The notes beneath the pieces are model-generated. The model did no database searches. It was given only the letters and a program-made list of their open reading frames with translations, and had not been told where the DNA came from. A program made the translations under genes and the position numbers. Source: a virus. From it: DNA of 33,165 nucleotides. Where the stretch lies: IMG/VR virus record IMGVR_UViG_3300028394_000210, positions 1-33,165 of that record. One strand, 5' to 3'. The number at the start of each line of letters is the position of its first letter. Within the stretch, counting starts at the first letter, position 1. Positions 22,879-29,698 of this stretch are shown in pieces.

Positions 22879-23082
22879 ATGGCTAAAATGGCAGACCTAC
22901 TCGCAGAGCAAACCTCTATTCCAACCTTTACCGAAATGGTAGAAGAGTTTGAGGCATTGGTAAAAGCAGAATATCCAAACGACGATTTGGCAATGATTTA
23001 CTCTCGTTGCTATGGCATTGCTTTGGCTCACCTAACAAAAGAACAGATGACCGAAATAATCAAAAACCGAAAGGCTAAATAA
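22879..23082 (+). CDS. 67-aa helical protein, unknown
   Basis: MAKMADLLAEQTSIPTFTEM...YSRCYGIALAHLTKEQMTEI. All-helical. The frame can be extended to the promoter ATG at 22828, but the extension encodes the -10 and leader and is rejected. AGGA precedes the ATG. First gene of a three-gene unit ending at 23389. Confidence 0.65.
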   Translation: MAKMADLLAEQTSIPTFTEMVEEFEALVKAEYPNDDLAMIYSRCYGIALAHLTKEQMTEIIKNRKAK

Positions 23083-23084
23083 TA

Positions 23085-23255
23085 ATGATGACCAGAAAAG
23101 ACTATGTGACCACAGCAGAAATCCTGCGTGGACATCTACCCGACATTGACGACCCAACCTTCGACAGCCTTGTTGAGAGTTTTGGTTTGATGTTCAAAGA
23201 AGACAACGAGCGTTTTATGCTTGATAAGTTTGTAGACGCTTGCTGGGGGGAATAA
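23085..23255 (+). CDS. 56-aa MTRKDY-type phage protein
   Basis: MMTRKDYVTTAEILRGHL...FGLMFKEDNERFMLDKFVDAC. Resembles the many small actinophage proteins starting MTRKDY or MTRKHY, whose function is unknown. Helical. The second ATG (23088) is equally possible. Its stop overlaps the next start (TAATG). Confidence 0.7.
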   Translation: MMTRKDYVTTAEILRGHLPDIDDPTFDSLVESFGLMFKEDNERFMLDKFVDACWGE

Positions 23256-23389
23256 TGAATGATTGGCTTGGTTTGCTTCTTGGCATTGTTGCTTTTGGTA
23301 TTCTTTCTCTTGGGGCAATGAACTTCTATCTACTGCGTGTTATTCGTGAACTAGAGATTGAGAACGAAGGTCTTCAGCCACCCTTCTAG
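23255..23389 (+). CDS. 44-aa single-TM protein with LQPPF tail
   Basis: MNDWLGLLLGIVAFGILSLG is a membrane segment; the tail RELEIENEGLQPPF is helical and matches the tail of the protein at 21232. Translationally coupled to the upstream gene. Confidence 0.65.
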   Translation: MNDWLGLLLGIVAFGILSLGAMNFYLLRVIRELEIENEGLQPPF

Positions 23390-23397
23390 GGTGTGCT

Positions 23398-23406
23398 GGG
23401 GGCACC
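23398..23406. repeat. GGTGCCCCC element 6 (reverse orientation)
   Basis: GGGGGCACC after the unit ending 23389. TTACGTTACGAT and array promoter 14 follow. Confidence 0.6.
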
Positions 23407-23440
23407 GCCAGCCTGGGAAAAGCTCCTTTACGTTACGATA

Positions 23441-23467
23441 ATAAATGTCCCACCCCCAATGTATACT
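23441..23467 (+). promoter_or_regulatory. array promoter 14 (TGTCCC-N10-TATACT)
   Basis: TTACGTTACGATAATAAATG, then TCCC, 10 bp, TATACT, leader ACTAACAACGAAAGG. Drives 23494. Confidence 0.75.
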
Positions 23468-23493
23468 TATACTAACAACGAAAGGGAAACTAA

Positions 23494-24015
23494 ATGTCAT
23501 ACACTAAAATCTATTCCGCTATCGCTAAGAAAGCAACCTTTGGTCAGGTTGAACAAGCCACCAAGTGGTATCTTGATGCAGAGACTGTTGCTCGTGAAGT
23601 TGCTACTAACCTAAACACTACCCTTGAGATTGGAGCAACTGTTGTATCTGCTTTTAGCCCTCGTGAGCGTTGGTCTCGTAATGTTACTAATGCAGTAAAG
23701 TTTTCACTAGGTCACGAACTAAAGGGTGTGCTAGGCAACAACATTCGTATGGCAGAAAAAGGATTGACGCTAGGCTTTGACGCTCTAAAGGGTATGAAAA
23801 CTAACGCCTTTGCTAAGGCTATCGCTGGTAATGAAAATGCAGTCGTGATAGATGTTTGGATGTTGCGAGCATTAGGCATTGAGAAAAAGACACCTACGCA
23901 GTCGCAGTATAAAGAAATGGCAGACGCTGTAACTGCTGTTGCTACTCTGCACGGAATGACACCTAGAGCAATGCAAGCCCTAATCTGGATTGTAGTGAGA
24001 GGGAGTGGCGAGTAA
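23494..24015 (+). CDS. conserved phage protein, possibly HhH-glycosylase-like fold
   Basis: 173 aa, helical. Motifs: VVSAFSPRERWSRNVTNAVK (~52), then KTNAFAKAIAGNENAVVIDVWMLRALG (~102), and a C-terminal MTPRAMQALIWIVVRG. SPR-x-RW...N and A-I-x-G-x(4)-V-x-I-D are recurrent in an actinophage family that, to my memory, resembles helix-hairpin-helix DNA glycosylases. The IDVW position would hold the catalytic Asp-like residue. A base-excision or DNA-binding role is therefore possible but unproven. GAAAGGGAAACTAA precedes the ATG. Confidence 0.65.
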   Translation: MSYTKIYSAIAKKATFGQVEQATKWYLDAETVAREVATNLNTTLEIGATVVSAFSPRERWSRNVTNAVKFSLGHELKGVLGNNIRMAEKGLTLGFDALKGMKTNAFAKAIAGNENAVVIDVWMLRALGIEKKTPTQSQYKEMADAVTAVATLHGMTPRAMQALIWIVVRGSGE

Positions 24016-24029
24016 TCGCTACCCCCAGG

Positions 24030-24038
24030 GGTGCCCCC
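24030..24038. repeat. GGTGCCCCC element 7
   Basis: GGTGCCCCC inside CCCCCAGGGGTGCCCCCCC, followed by TTTACGTTACGAT and promoter 15. Confidence 0.6.
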
Positions 24039-24070
24039 CCTCGCACTCAAACAACTTTACGTTACGATGA

Positions 24071-24097
24071 ATAAATGTCCTACCCATAATGTATACT
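24071..24097 (+). promoter_or_regulatory. array promoter 15 (TGTCCT-N10-TATACT), leaderless
   Basis: ATAAATGTCCT, 10 bp, TATACT, 6 nt, ATG 24104. Confidence 0.75.
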
Positions 24098-24103
24098 AAT
24101 ACT

Positions 24104-24274
24104 ATGAAAAAGAAAAAGAAACCACTGAGTAAACTAAACGAAGCAACTCGCAAGGCTCACTCTAAGGAGTTGTTTGCTAGTCTTATGCTGAATAAGCACC
24201 TTATCGTTACCCCTGAAAACCGCAAGGGAAGTCGTCAAGCAAACATTCGTAAGGCTATCAAGGAGAGTTACTAA
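24104..24274 (+). CDS. 56-aa basic protein, leaderless
   Basis: MKKKKKPLSKLNEATRKAHS...RKGSRQANIRKAIKESY. Strongly basic, helical; may bind nucleic acid. The ATG is 6 nt past TATACT with no ribosome site. An in-frame ATG at 24089 lies within the -10 region and cannot be transcribed from this promoter. One base overlaps the next gene. Confidence 0.65.
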   Translation: MKKKKKPLSKLNEATRKAHSKELFASLMLNKHLIVTPENRKGSRQANIRKAIKESY

Positions 24275-24408
24275 TGATAAGCATCGAAAAACTAATCGAA
24301 CTAGGCGTGTTGCGTAAGTCTATGTTTAGCAATCTAAATAGCGAATGGTATGTTATCTATACCGAGAATGGTCCAGTGGATATTTCTCTTGCTGACCTTA
24401 CTGACTAA
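24274..24408 (+). CDS. 44-aa protein, unknown
   Basis: MISIEKLIELGVLRKSMFSN...YTENGPVDISLADLTD. AAGGAGAG lies in the upstream gene, whose stop overlaps this ATG. The second stop nearby (TAATAA) runs into promoter 16. Confidence 0.6.
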   Translation: MISIEKLIELGVLRKSMFSNLNSEWYVIYTENGPVDISLADLTD

Positions 24409-24435
24409 TAAAATGTCTGTGGCTACCCCTATACT
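24407..24435 (+). promoter_or_regulatory. array promoter 16 (TGTCTG-N10-TATACT)
   Basis: AATAAAATGTCTG, 10 bp, TATACT. Overlaps the upstream stop. Drives 24458. Confidence 0.75.
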
Positions 24436-24457
24436 ATAACTAACAAGAAAGAGAAGA

Positions 24458-24934
24458 ATGACTACTATCGAAAAACTAACCGCAAGCGTAACTACTGACT
24501 GCCTATGCGAGAACGAAGACGGAACACCAGCAAGCGAATGTTTTGACTGCTACGAATGGCAGAAGGAAGACGTTTTCGAGTTGCTAGGGGAATGGCAAAA
24601 GTCTAACAACATTGACGAAGACGACACTATCCTAATCAACGGAACAAAAATGGGTTGGGCTAAACAAGACGGATACAAATACACAAACATTCTTGAACTA
24701 CACGGAGCGTTAGCACTTGACGGAGACTTCCGTATCGAATGGTATCTTGAGAACAACGAACTAACCGCTAGGCGTTGGAGCCACGATGAACCAGTTGGAA
24801 CTGGTTTGTTTACCTTTACTGTCTATCGCTCTTGCGACAAGTGTGGTGAGCCTATCCTTGCTGATGTTCACGCTGAGGAACTTGGTATGTGTGTTGAATG
24901 CTCAAACGCCTACTTCAACCACGAAGACGAATAA
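24458..24934 (+). CDS. 158-aa protein with N- and C-terminal Cys motifs
   Basis: N-terminal CLCENEDG...CFDCYEW, middle beta-rich acidic domain (ILINGTKMGW, FRIEWYLENNELTARRW), C-terminal zinc-ribbon (CDKCGEP...GMCVECS). Unknown family to me. The paired zinc knuckles at both ends suggest a protein- or nucleic-acid-binding adaptor. The stop is part of promoter 17. Confidence 0.68.
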   Translation: MTTIEKLTASVTTDCLCENEDGTPASECFDCYEWQKEDVFELLGEWQKSNNIDEDDTILINGTKMGWAKQDGYKYTNILELHGALALDGDFRIEWYLENNELTARRWSHDEPVGTGLFTFTVYRSCDKCGEPILADVHAEELGMCVECSNAYFNHEDE

Positions 24935-24957
24935 ATGTCGGTAGGTCATTCTATAAT
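24931..24957 (+). promoter_or_regulatory. array promoter 17 (TGTCGG-N10-TATAAT)
   Basis: GAATAAATGTCGG, 10 bp, TATAAT, leader AACTAACAACGAAAGG. Overlaps the stop at 24932. Drives 24982. Confidence 0.8.
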
Positions 24958-24981
24958 AGAACTAACAACGAAAGGTAACTA

Positions 24982-25107
24982 ATGCTCACTAATGACGAAT
25001 GGCAGTTTCTTGCCGAACTACTATACTCAAGCAATAACCCAATGGCTATGAATGTCCTAGACAAACTAGACAACATTGTAATCGAATACGGATTGGAAAA
25101 TGACTAA
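24982..25107 (+). CDS. 41-aa acidic helical protein
   Basis: MLTNDEWQFLAELLYSSNNP...KLDNIVIEYGLEND. GAAAGGTAACTA precedes. Its stop overlaps the next start. Confidence 0.6.
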   Translation: MLTNDEWQFLAELLYSSNNPMAMNVLDKLDNIVIEYGLEND

Positions 25108-25592
25108 TGGGAACTCGCAATCTAACTAAGGTAATCGACAAAGACGGCGTTATCAAGGTAGCACAATACGGACAATGGGATGGCTACCCTAGCGGACAGG
25201 GAATGAACGCTCTCTACCACGCTCACAACCACAAGCAAATCGAAACAGGTTTGGCTCGTGTTCGTTGGGCAGAGCAGGAAGAGTTGGACAAAATCCATTC
25301 TTCATTGCCAGAGATGAACCTTTTTGGAACTGACGACAACAAAAACTTTGGTTTGCTTTATCCTAATCTAACCAGAGATACTTGTGCAGACATTTTAGGC
25401 GTAGTTGCTTGGTCTGTTGGCGAAGTAATCTTGGTTGACCACAGCGACTTTGAGGAAGATATAATGTGTGAGGGTGTTTACACGATTGACTTTCAAAAGC
25501 GAAAGTTTATTTCTTGGTATGGCAGAAAGACATTTGAGTTTGACTTGGATAATCTGCCAAGCAAGGAAGAATACTTGGCTGTTTGGGAGTAG
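25107..25592 (+). CDS. conserved GTRNLT-type phage protein
   Basis: 161 aa. The start MGTRNLTKVIDKDGVIKVAQ and YGQWDGYPSGQG are a highly conserved signature of uncharacterised proteins in many phages and prophages. The C-terminal half is beta-rich (MCEGVYTIDFQKRKFISWYG). The family function is unknown to me. Translation is coupled to the 41-aa gene (start/stop overlap). Confidence 0.75.
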   Translation: MGTRNLTKVIDKDGVIKVAQYGQWDGYPSGQGMNALYHAHNHKQIETGLARVRWAEQEELDKIHSSLPEMNLFGTDDNKNFGLLYPNLTRDTCADILGVVAWSVGEVILVDHSDFEEDIMCEGVYTIDFQKRKFISWYGRKTFEFDLDNLPSKEEYLAVWE

Positions 25593-25611
25593 GGCTTAGG
25601 CTCTACCCCCA

Positions 25612-25620
25612 GGGGGCACC
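25612..25620. repeat. GGTGCCCCC element 8 (reverse orientation)
   Basis: GGGGGCACC, then TTTACGATTACG at about 25640, then promoter 18. Confidence 0.6.
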
Positions 25621-25670
25621 GACTTTACCCCAAACCTATTTACGATTACGTGAATAATCTCCCATTTCCC

Positions 25671-25700
25671 AAAATAAATGTCGGTAGGTCACTCTATAAT
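25671..25700 (+). promoter_or_regulatory. array promoter 18 (TGTCGG-N10-TATAAT)
   Basis: AAAATAAATGTCGG, 10 bp, TATAAT. No gene starts before the next promoter 80 bp on, so it is the upstream member of a tandem pair. Confidence 0.8.
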
Positions 25701-25750
25701 AGAACCATAGCAAAGAAGCAGAAATAAATAACTAAGTCCAGAGCGACAAA

Positions 25751-25779
25751 TAATAAATGTCTGTCCCTCTTGCTATAAT
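25751..25779 (+). promoter_or_regulatory. array promoter 19 (TGTCTG-N10-TATAAT)
   Basis: TAATAAATGTCTG, 10 bp, TATAAT, ~45 nt leader. Drives 25828 together with promoter 18. Confidence 0.8.
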
Positions 25780-25827
25780 GGAGGTATCAACAAAAGTTGG
25801 TATCTAATAACTAATGAAAGAAGCAAA

Positions 25828-25980
25828 ATGAACATCTCTGTTCCTGCTGTTGGCTCGCAGTTCACCACTCTAAAGTCAGGAGTTTCTGGCATTGTTCAGG
25901 AAGTCGTGGCTAACAAGAACGGCACTTATCGTGTCCGTCTTGATGTTGCTGGTCAGCCTCGCTGGTCTACAATCAAGTAA
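25828..25980 (+). CDS. 50-aa small beta-barrel-like protein
   Basis: MNISVPAVGSQFTTLKSGVSGIVQEV...NGTYRVRLDVAGQPRWSTIK. Alternating strands, SH3-like in size. Very similar small proteins occur in actinophages as I recall, of unknown function. GAAAGAAGCAAA precedes the ATG. Confidence 0.68.
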   Translation: MNISVPAVGSQFTTLKSGVSGIVQEVVANKNGTYRVRLDVAGQPRWSTIK

Positions 25981-26019
25981 TCAAATGTGCTGGGTATCAC
26001 CATAAACTACCCAACCACA

Positions 26020-26047
26020 AATAAATGTCCGTAGTCCCCACTATAAT
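26020..26047 (+). promoter_or_regulatory. array promoter 20 (TGTCCG-N10-TATAAT)
   Basis: CAAATAAATGTCCG, 10 bp, TATAAT. Drives 26082. Confidence 0.8.
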
Positions 26048-26081
26048 AGAGTTACAACCCAAAGAAAAAGGAGAACGCCTA

Positions 26082-26531
26082 ATGGCAACACTAGCAGTAA
26101 AAGTCCCAACCCACAAGGTTATCGAAATGATTGAGCAGAAGTTAGCAGAGATTGACGAAGCAATCGCTAACTACCCTGCTCTTGTTCTGGCTTACAAGCA
26201 AGCACAGGTAGAGTTTGAGAAGTCACTCGTTGCTCTTACCATTGACGCTCTAACCAACAAGCCAGAGTTGATTGGTAGCGAACACAATGACCCTATTCGT
26301 GTGTCTGTAAATAACTACTCACGACCTAGCGTAAATGTTTCTATTGACGCTGACGCTCTTGGTTTTCCAAAGCCACCTGTTAGCCCAGACAACCCAGACA
26401 GCAAAGAGTATGTTGGTCGTGAGTATGTTTCCAAGCGTGAAATCTTGATGAACACTCTTCGCACTCTCCGTATGACGGAACAGGAAACTATCAACGCAAG
26501 CACTTATGCGAATGTGATGAAGTTTCTCTAA
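26082..26531 (+). CDS. 149-aa helical protein, unknown
   Basis: From MATLAVKVPTHKVIEMIEQ, with AAAAAGGAGAACGCCTA upstream. The frame can be extended to the promoter ATG (26025), which is rejected because the extension encodes the promoter. Long N-terminal coiled coil (~10-55), then beta strands (IRVSVNNYSRPSVNVSID) and a C-terminal helix pair (REILMNTLRTLRMTEQETI). Could be an oligomerising structural or DNA-associated protein; no family recognised. Confidence 0.65.
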   Translation: MATLAVKVPTHKVIEMIEQKLAEIDEAIANYPALVLAYKQAQVEFEKSLVALTIDALTNKPELIGSEHNDPIRVSVNNYSRPSVNVSIDADALGFPKPPVSPDNPDSKEYVGREYVSKREILMNTLRTLRMTEQETINASTYANVMKFL

Positions 26532-26575
26532 ACTGAAACACCACCTGAGTATGTGGCTAAACTGCTCACCCTAGG

Positions 26576-26584
26576 GGTGCCCCC
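26576..26584. repeat. GGTGCCCCC element 9
   Basis: GGTGCCCCC (CTAGGGGTGCCCCC), then TTTACGAT and C-tract before promoter 21. Confidence 0.6.
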
Positions 26585-26626
26585 AAAGCTTGCTAGTATC
26601 ATTTACGATAGGCATTAAGTTCCCCC

Positions 26627-26655
26627 AAATAAATGTCCGAGGTAGGCATTATAAT
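26627..26655 (+). promoter_or_regulatory. array promoter 21 (TGTCCG-N10-TATAAT), leaderless
   Basis: CAAATAAATGTCCG, 10 bp, TATAAT, 6 nt, ATG 26662. Confidence 0.8.
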
Positions 26656-26661
26656 AAAGGT

Positions 26662-26787
26662 ATGAAAGATGAACAAGCAGAAGAAATCATTGCCAACCTA
26701 AAAGACTATTTCGAAAACCCAGAGGACTACTCACTGGAAGAATGGGAAGACATTTTTCAAGACCGTGACCCTTTTGAGTTTCTATAA
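26662..26787 (+). CDS. 41-aa acidic protein, leaderless
   Basis: MKDEQAEEIIANLKDYFENPED...EDIFQDRDPFEFL. Very acidic, helical. The ATG is 6 nt past TATAAT. An upstream ATG (26590) in frame would lie before the promoter and is rejected. The stop overlaps promoter 22. Confidence 0.65.
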   Translation: MKDEQAEEIIANLKDYFENPEDYSLEEWEDIFQDRDPFEFL

Positions 26788-26813
26788 TAAATGTCCGTAG
26801 TCCCCTTTATAAT
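26787..26813 (+). promoter_or_regulatory. array promoter 22 (TGTCCG-N10-TATAAT)
   Basis: ATAATAAATGTCCG, 10 bp, TATAAT. Overlaps the end of the 41-aa gene. Drives 26839. Confidence 0.8.
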
Positions 26814-26838
26814 AAAACTAATCACAAGAAAGAAGAAA

Positions 26839-27315
26839 ATGGAAGACATCAACAACACACCAGACTTTACCCCTAATACTCACCCTGTTCTACAAGCCCT
26901 CAATGAGAAGGTTGCCAAGTTAGAGAACGACCTATCTCTAATGACTGCCCAGAAGGATGCTGTAACAAGAGAAAAAGAGTTTATCAACACTCAACTAATC
27001 AACGCTCGTGACAAGTATCGTTCGGCAGAGTATTCACTTACTGACCTACTCAAAGAGTTGATTACTGACGAAGACATCACCATTGAGAACGCCCAGCGTA
27101 TCGCAGACATCTTCGACAATGTATTGCTAACCAAGCGTGTAACCATTCGCTACGACATTGTTGCTACTGTTGAGTTGGAAGTTCCATTCGGCAAGGAAGA
27201 CGACGAAGTAGCAGACAACACCTATTGCGACAGAGTTACTTTTGAGACCTATGAAGAAGACAGCGAAGTTCTAGAAGTAGACTTTGATGTTACGGATTGG
27301 AATGTAGTTTCATAG
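26839..27315 (+). CDS. 158-aa coiled-coil protein
   Basis: From MEDINNTPDFTPNTHP. A coiled coil (~20-80: LNEKVAKLENDLSLMTAQKD...) is followed by a beta-rich acidic C-terminus (RVTIRYDIVATVELEVP...). The promoter ATG extension (26791, MSVVP...) is rejected. Unknown function; could oligomerise. Confidence 0.65.
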   Translation: MEDINNTPDFTPNTHPVLQALNEKVAKLENDLSLMTAQKDAVTREKEFINTQLINARDKYRSAEYSLTDLLKELITDEDITIENAQRIADIFDNVLLTKRVTIRYDIVATVELEVPFGKEDDEVADNTYCDRVTFETYEEDSEVLEVDFDVTDWNVVS

Positions 27316-27361
27316 GGGGCTATGAACGTCCTGAGCATGACGGTAAAAAGCTCCCTTTAGG

Positions 27362-27370
27362 GGTGCCCCC
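27362..27370. repeat. GGTGCCCCC element 10
   Basis: GGTGCCCCC, then ATTACGTTCATTTACGAT and a C-tract before promoter 23. Confidence 0.6.
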
Positions 27371-27430
27371 GCCTAACCCAAATCTCTATTACGTTCATTT
27401 ACGATAACCCCCATTTTCCCCAAGATAAAT

Positions 27431-27459
27431 AAATAAATGTCTGAGGGTCTTGCTATACT
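27431..27459 (+). promoter_or_regulatory. array promoter 23 (TGTCTG-N10-TATACT)
   Basis: AAATAAATGTCTG, 10 bp, TATACT. Drives the DUF932-like gene at 27498. Confidence 0.8.
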
Positions 27460-27497
27460 AAATACATCAGCAAATCCACTAATGAAAGGTGACCACT

Positions 27498-28517
27498 ATG
27501 GCTCACGAACTAGAAATAGATGAACTAACAGGCGAGGCTTCTTTTGCCTCGCTTCGCCAACCTGCTTGGCACAACCTCGGAACTGTCTTTGAAGAGGAAG
27601 TCAATACCCAGCAAATGCTAAAACTCGCACACCTTGACGAATGGAATGTTCGCCTTGAAGATGTTGCTATCCCTGAGAACTTTGAGAGCGACAAGTCTTA
27701 CTCATTCGTTACTCGCACAAACCCATTTGACAAAACCAAGAACGATGTTCTAGGCGTTGTTGGTGAGCGTTATGTTCCACTACAAAACGAAGACCTATTT
27801 TCGTTTGGGGATAACCTACTAGACGGCGGAGGTCGTTGGGAAACCGCAGGTTCAATCAAGGGTGGCAGACAAGTCTTTGGCTCTATTGCTTTGACTAACT
27901 CTATCACGCTAGACCCAAAGGGCATTGCCGACAAGATAGACAACTATCTGCTAATCAACACAAGCCACGACGGAAGCATCGCTATTCAGGCAAGCATTAC
28001 CCCTGTTCGTGTAGTCTGTGCTAACACTCTCAACCTTGCTCTGTCTTCATTCAAGGGCAAGAAAGCAGCCAAGCAATCTTTCAAAATCCGTCACACCTCT
28101 ACTGCCGAAGGCAAGATTTCTGTTGCTCGTGAGGCTTTGGGATTGGCTAACGCCTACATTGACGAGTTTAGCAAAATGGCTAACGAGATGATTGGCAAGA
28201 CTATTACCGACAATCAGTTTATGGAAATCGTTACCCTTGCTTACCCAGAACCAGAGAAAGACGCTAAGGGTTCGTTCAAGAAATACAATGGCAAGGTTGA
28301 TTTGCTACAAGGTATCTATCGTGGCGAATACAACGACACGATTGCTGGAACGGCTTGGGGGGCATACAACGCTCTAACCGAACGCCTAGATTGGTATCGC
28401 TCGGCTCGTGGTGGAAGCAACGAAAGCATTTACGCTTCTGCTTCTGGCTTTGACCCTGTGATGAACGCAGAGAAAAACCGCTTGATGAAGATTGTTCAGC
28501 AGGTCGTAATGGCGTAA
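27498..28517 (+). CDS. DUF932 / TIGR03299-type phage-plasmid protein
   Basis: 339 aa. N-terminus SLRQPAWHNLGTVFEEEV, then VLGVVGERYVPLQNED, LDGGGRWETAGSIKGGRQVFGSI and VVCANTLNLALSS match the phage/plasmid-like family known as DUF932 (TIGR03299), present in plasmids, phages and integrative elements. The role is unclear; family members have been linked to plasmid maintenance or recombination functions. GAAAGG lies 8 nt before the ATG, after an ~40-nt leader. The start at 27489 is a GTG inside the ribosome site and is rejected. It is the largest gene of the rightward region, alone in its unit. Confidence 0.82.
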   Translation: MAHELEIDELTGEASFASLRQPAWHNLGTVFEEEVNTQQMLKLAHLDEWNVRLEDVAIPENFESDKSYSFVTRTNPFDKTKNDVLGVVGERYVPLQNEDLFSFGDNLLDGGGRWETAGSIKGGRQVFGSIALTNSITLDPKGIADKIDNYLLINTSHDGSIAIQASITPVRVVCANTLNLALSSFKGKKAAKQSFKIRHTSTAEGKISVAREALGLANAYIDEFSKMANEMIGKTITDNQFMEIVTLAYPEPEKDAKGSFKKYNGKVDLLQGIYRGEYNDTIAGTAWGAYNALTERLDWYRSARGGSNESIYASASGFDPVMNAEKNRLMKIVQQVVMA

Positions 28518-28532
28518 GCCATTCTTCCTCTG

Positions 28533-28574
28533 GCTCTCCTGCCCTTATGGGTGGGGGAGCTGGGCGGTGCCCCC
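28533..28574 (+). terminator. terminator-like hairpin plus GGTGCCCCC element 11
   Basis: GCTCTCC..CCC-TTAT-GGG..GGGGAGC (28533-28560) is a strong stem after the DUF932-like gene. GGTGCCCCC (28566-28574) follows. No T-run. Confidence 0.55.
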
Positions 28575-28619
28575 CTCCCAGGGCAACCAGGCTATTTACG
28601 ATAGGCTTACGATTCCCCT

Positions 28620-28648
28620 AAATAAATGTCTGAGGTTGTATGTATACT
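28620..28648 (+). promoter_or_regulatory. array promoter 24 (TGTCTG-N10-TATACT)
   Basis: CTAAATAAATGTCTG, 10 bp, TATACT, leader AACAACAAGGAAAGG. Drives a multi-gene unit starting at 28675. Confidence 0.8.
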
Positions 28649-28674
28649 AATAACAACAAGGAAAGGAAACCCTA

Positions 28675-28854
28675 ATGCCAACTTACAATGTAAAAGTAGT
28701 TGTTGAATACGAATACGAAGTAGATGTAGAGAACGAAGAACTAGCCGAGAAAGAAGGCTGGAACTACGAAGAGTATGCTCACCACGCTTCCGTCTATTCG
28801 ATAGATGTAGAAGAACTAGAAGACTATGACGAAGAGGAAGAGGTAGAAGACTAA
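28675..28854 (+). CDS. 59-aa acidic VEANDP-family protein
   Basis: MPTYNVKVVVEYEYEVDVENEELAEKEGW... ends in an acidic tail (DYDEEEEVED). A strand-strand-helix form shared with genes at 29370, 30463 and the start of 29892. GAAAGGAAACCCTA ribosome site. First of a cluster of tightly overlapped small genes. Confidence 0.65.
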   Translation: MPTYNVKVVVEYEYEVDVENEELAEKEGWNYEEYAHHASVYSIDVEELEDYDEEEEVED

Positions 28855-28994
28855 TGGCTTTTGACCCTAATCGTAAAACAGGTGACTTACTACCCCCTTG
28901 CCCTAAGTGTGGCAGGATTGATAAGTATAATGTTTCAGAACATACCCACGACCTAGACCACATTTTTGGATTTGGAGACCCAGATGACGACTAA
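28854..28994 (+). CDS. 46-aa zinc-site mini-protein
   Basis: MAFDPNRKTGDLLPPCPKCGRIDKY...EHTHDLDHIFG. One CxxC plus an HxH...H cluster, able to hold zinc. The ATG overlaps the upstream stop by one base. Confidence 0.6.
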   Translation: MAFDPNRKTGDLLPPCPKCGRIDKYNVSEHTHDLDHIFGFGDPDDD

Positions 28995-29097
28995 CATCGA
29001 AGACTATCGTAAACTCTTAGAGGCTATAATGTCTGAGGGGCTTGCTAAAATAGAAGCACTATCAGATGAAGAACTGAGAAAGGTTATAAATGAGTAA
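28984..29097 (+). CDS. 37-aa helical peptide
   Basis: MTTNIEDYRKLLEAIMSEGLAKIEALSDEELRKVINE. Starts inside the end of the 46-aa gene. The middle codons form an array promoter word (TGTCTG-N10-TAAAAT) at 29030. Coding and promoter uses may both be real. Confidence 0.55.
   Translation: MTTNIEDYRKLLEAIMSEGLAKIEALSDEELRKVINE
29027..29051 (+). promoter_or_regulatory. array promoter 25 (TGTCTG-N10-TAAAAT), intragenic
   Basis: ATAATGTCTG, 10 bp, TAAAAT inside the 37-aa gene. Would drive 29090 and following genes. Confidence 0.5.
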
Positions 29098-29173
29098 ACA
29101 CGAACACACTTGGATTTGCGACTTCTGCGAATGCGGAGCGTATCTAATAACCCCACCAAAGAAGGATAAATAA
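29090..29173 (+). CDS. 27-aa Cys-rich peptide
   Basis: MSKHEHTWICDFCECGAYL...KKDK. CDFCEC and two His, possible zinc knuckle. The ATG overlaps the previous gene's stop by 8 bp and its own stop overlaps the next start (TAATG). Confidence 0.55.
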   Translation: MSKHEHTWICDFCECGAYLITPPKKDK

Positions 29174-29373
29174 TGGCTGATTACTTTTCACACGATTCTG
29201 CTTGGATTGCAGACGACGGTTCTTATGGAGCAGGTCTGGTTATGTATTTTAGCCCTGACGCCCTGACCGAAGAACAATGGGATGTTCTAGATAACCTAAA
29301 TGACGGAGCGAAGTTTGACTATGTTCACGCTGTTCTAAATAACGAAGACCTATCGGAATGGGAAGACAGATGA
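29173..29373 (+). CDS. 66-aa acidic protein, unknown
   Basis: MADYFSHDSAWIADDGSYGAG...FSPDALTEEQWDVLDNLND. A helix-rich C-terminal half after a beta start. Coupled to both neighbours by overlapping stop/start codons. Confidence 0.62.
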   Translation: MADYFSHDSAWIADDGSYGAGLVMYFSPDALTEEQWDVLDNLNDGAKFDYVHAVLNNEDLSEWEDR

Positions 29374-29543
29374 CTAAGTATCTTGTTACAGGTTACTACA
29401 CTACCCCTTGGACTATTGAGGTAGAAGCCAATGACCCAGATGAAGCATACAAACTTGGCTATGATGCTTTGTTCTATGCTAACGAGGGTAACGAAGGCGA
29501 AGGCGAATGGCTAGATGAACTAGAAGTAGAGGAAGCAGAATGA
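29370..29543 (+). CDS. 57-aa VEANDP-family protein
   Basis: MTKYLVTGYYTTPWTIEVEA then NDPDEAYKLGYDALFYANEG, acidic C-terminus. Strand-strand-helix layout shared with 28675, 30463 and 29892. ATGA overlap with the previous gene; an upstream in-frame ATG at 29358 is rejected. Confidence 0.65.
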   Translation: MTKYLVTGYYTTPWTIEVEANDPDEAYKLGYDALFYANEGNEGEGEWLDELEVEEAE

Positions 29544-29698
29544 CCCAGATAGAAAGCCTATTGGCAGAACGCAAAGCAATCGAAAAGGACTATCAGAAGT
29601 TTGGCACTAAGTTAGACCCTTGGACCCATGACCTATTTATAAATAGACTAGACATGATTGAGGATATGCTTGATAACGAAGGATACTACAACCGATAA
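29540..29698 (+). CDS. 52-aa helical protein, unknown
   Basis: MTQIESLLAERKAIEKDYQKF...INRLDMIEDMLDNEGYYNR. Two helices. ATGA overlap with the previous gene. Stop overlaps the next start. Confidence 0.6.
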   Translation: MTQIESLLAERKAIEKDYQKFGTKLDPWTHDLFINRLDMIEDMLDNEGYYNR

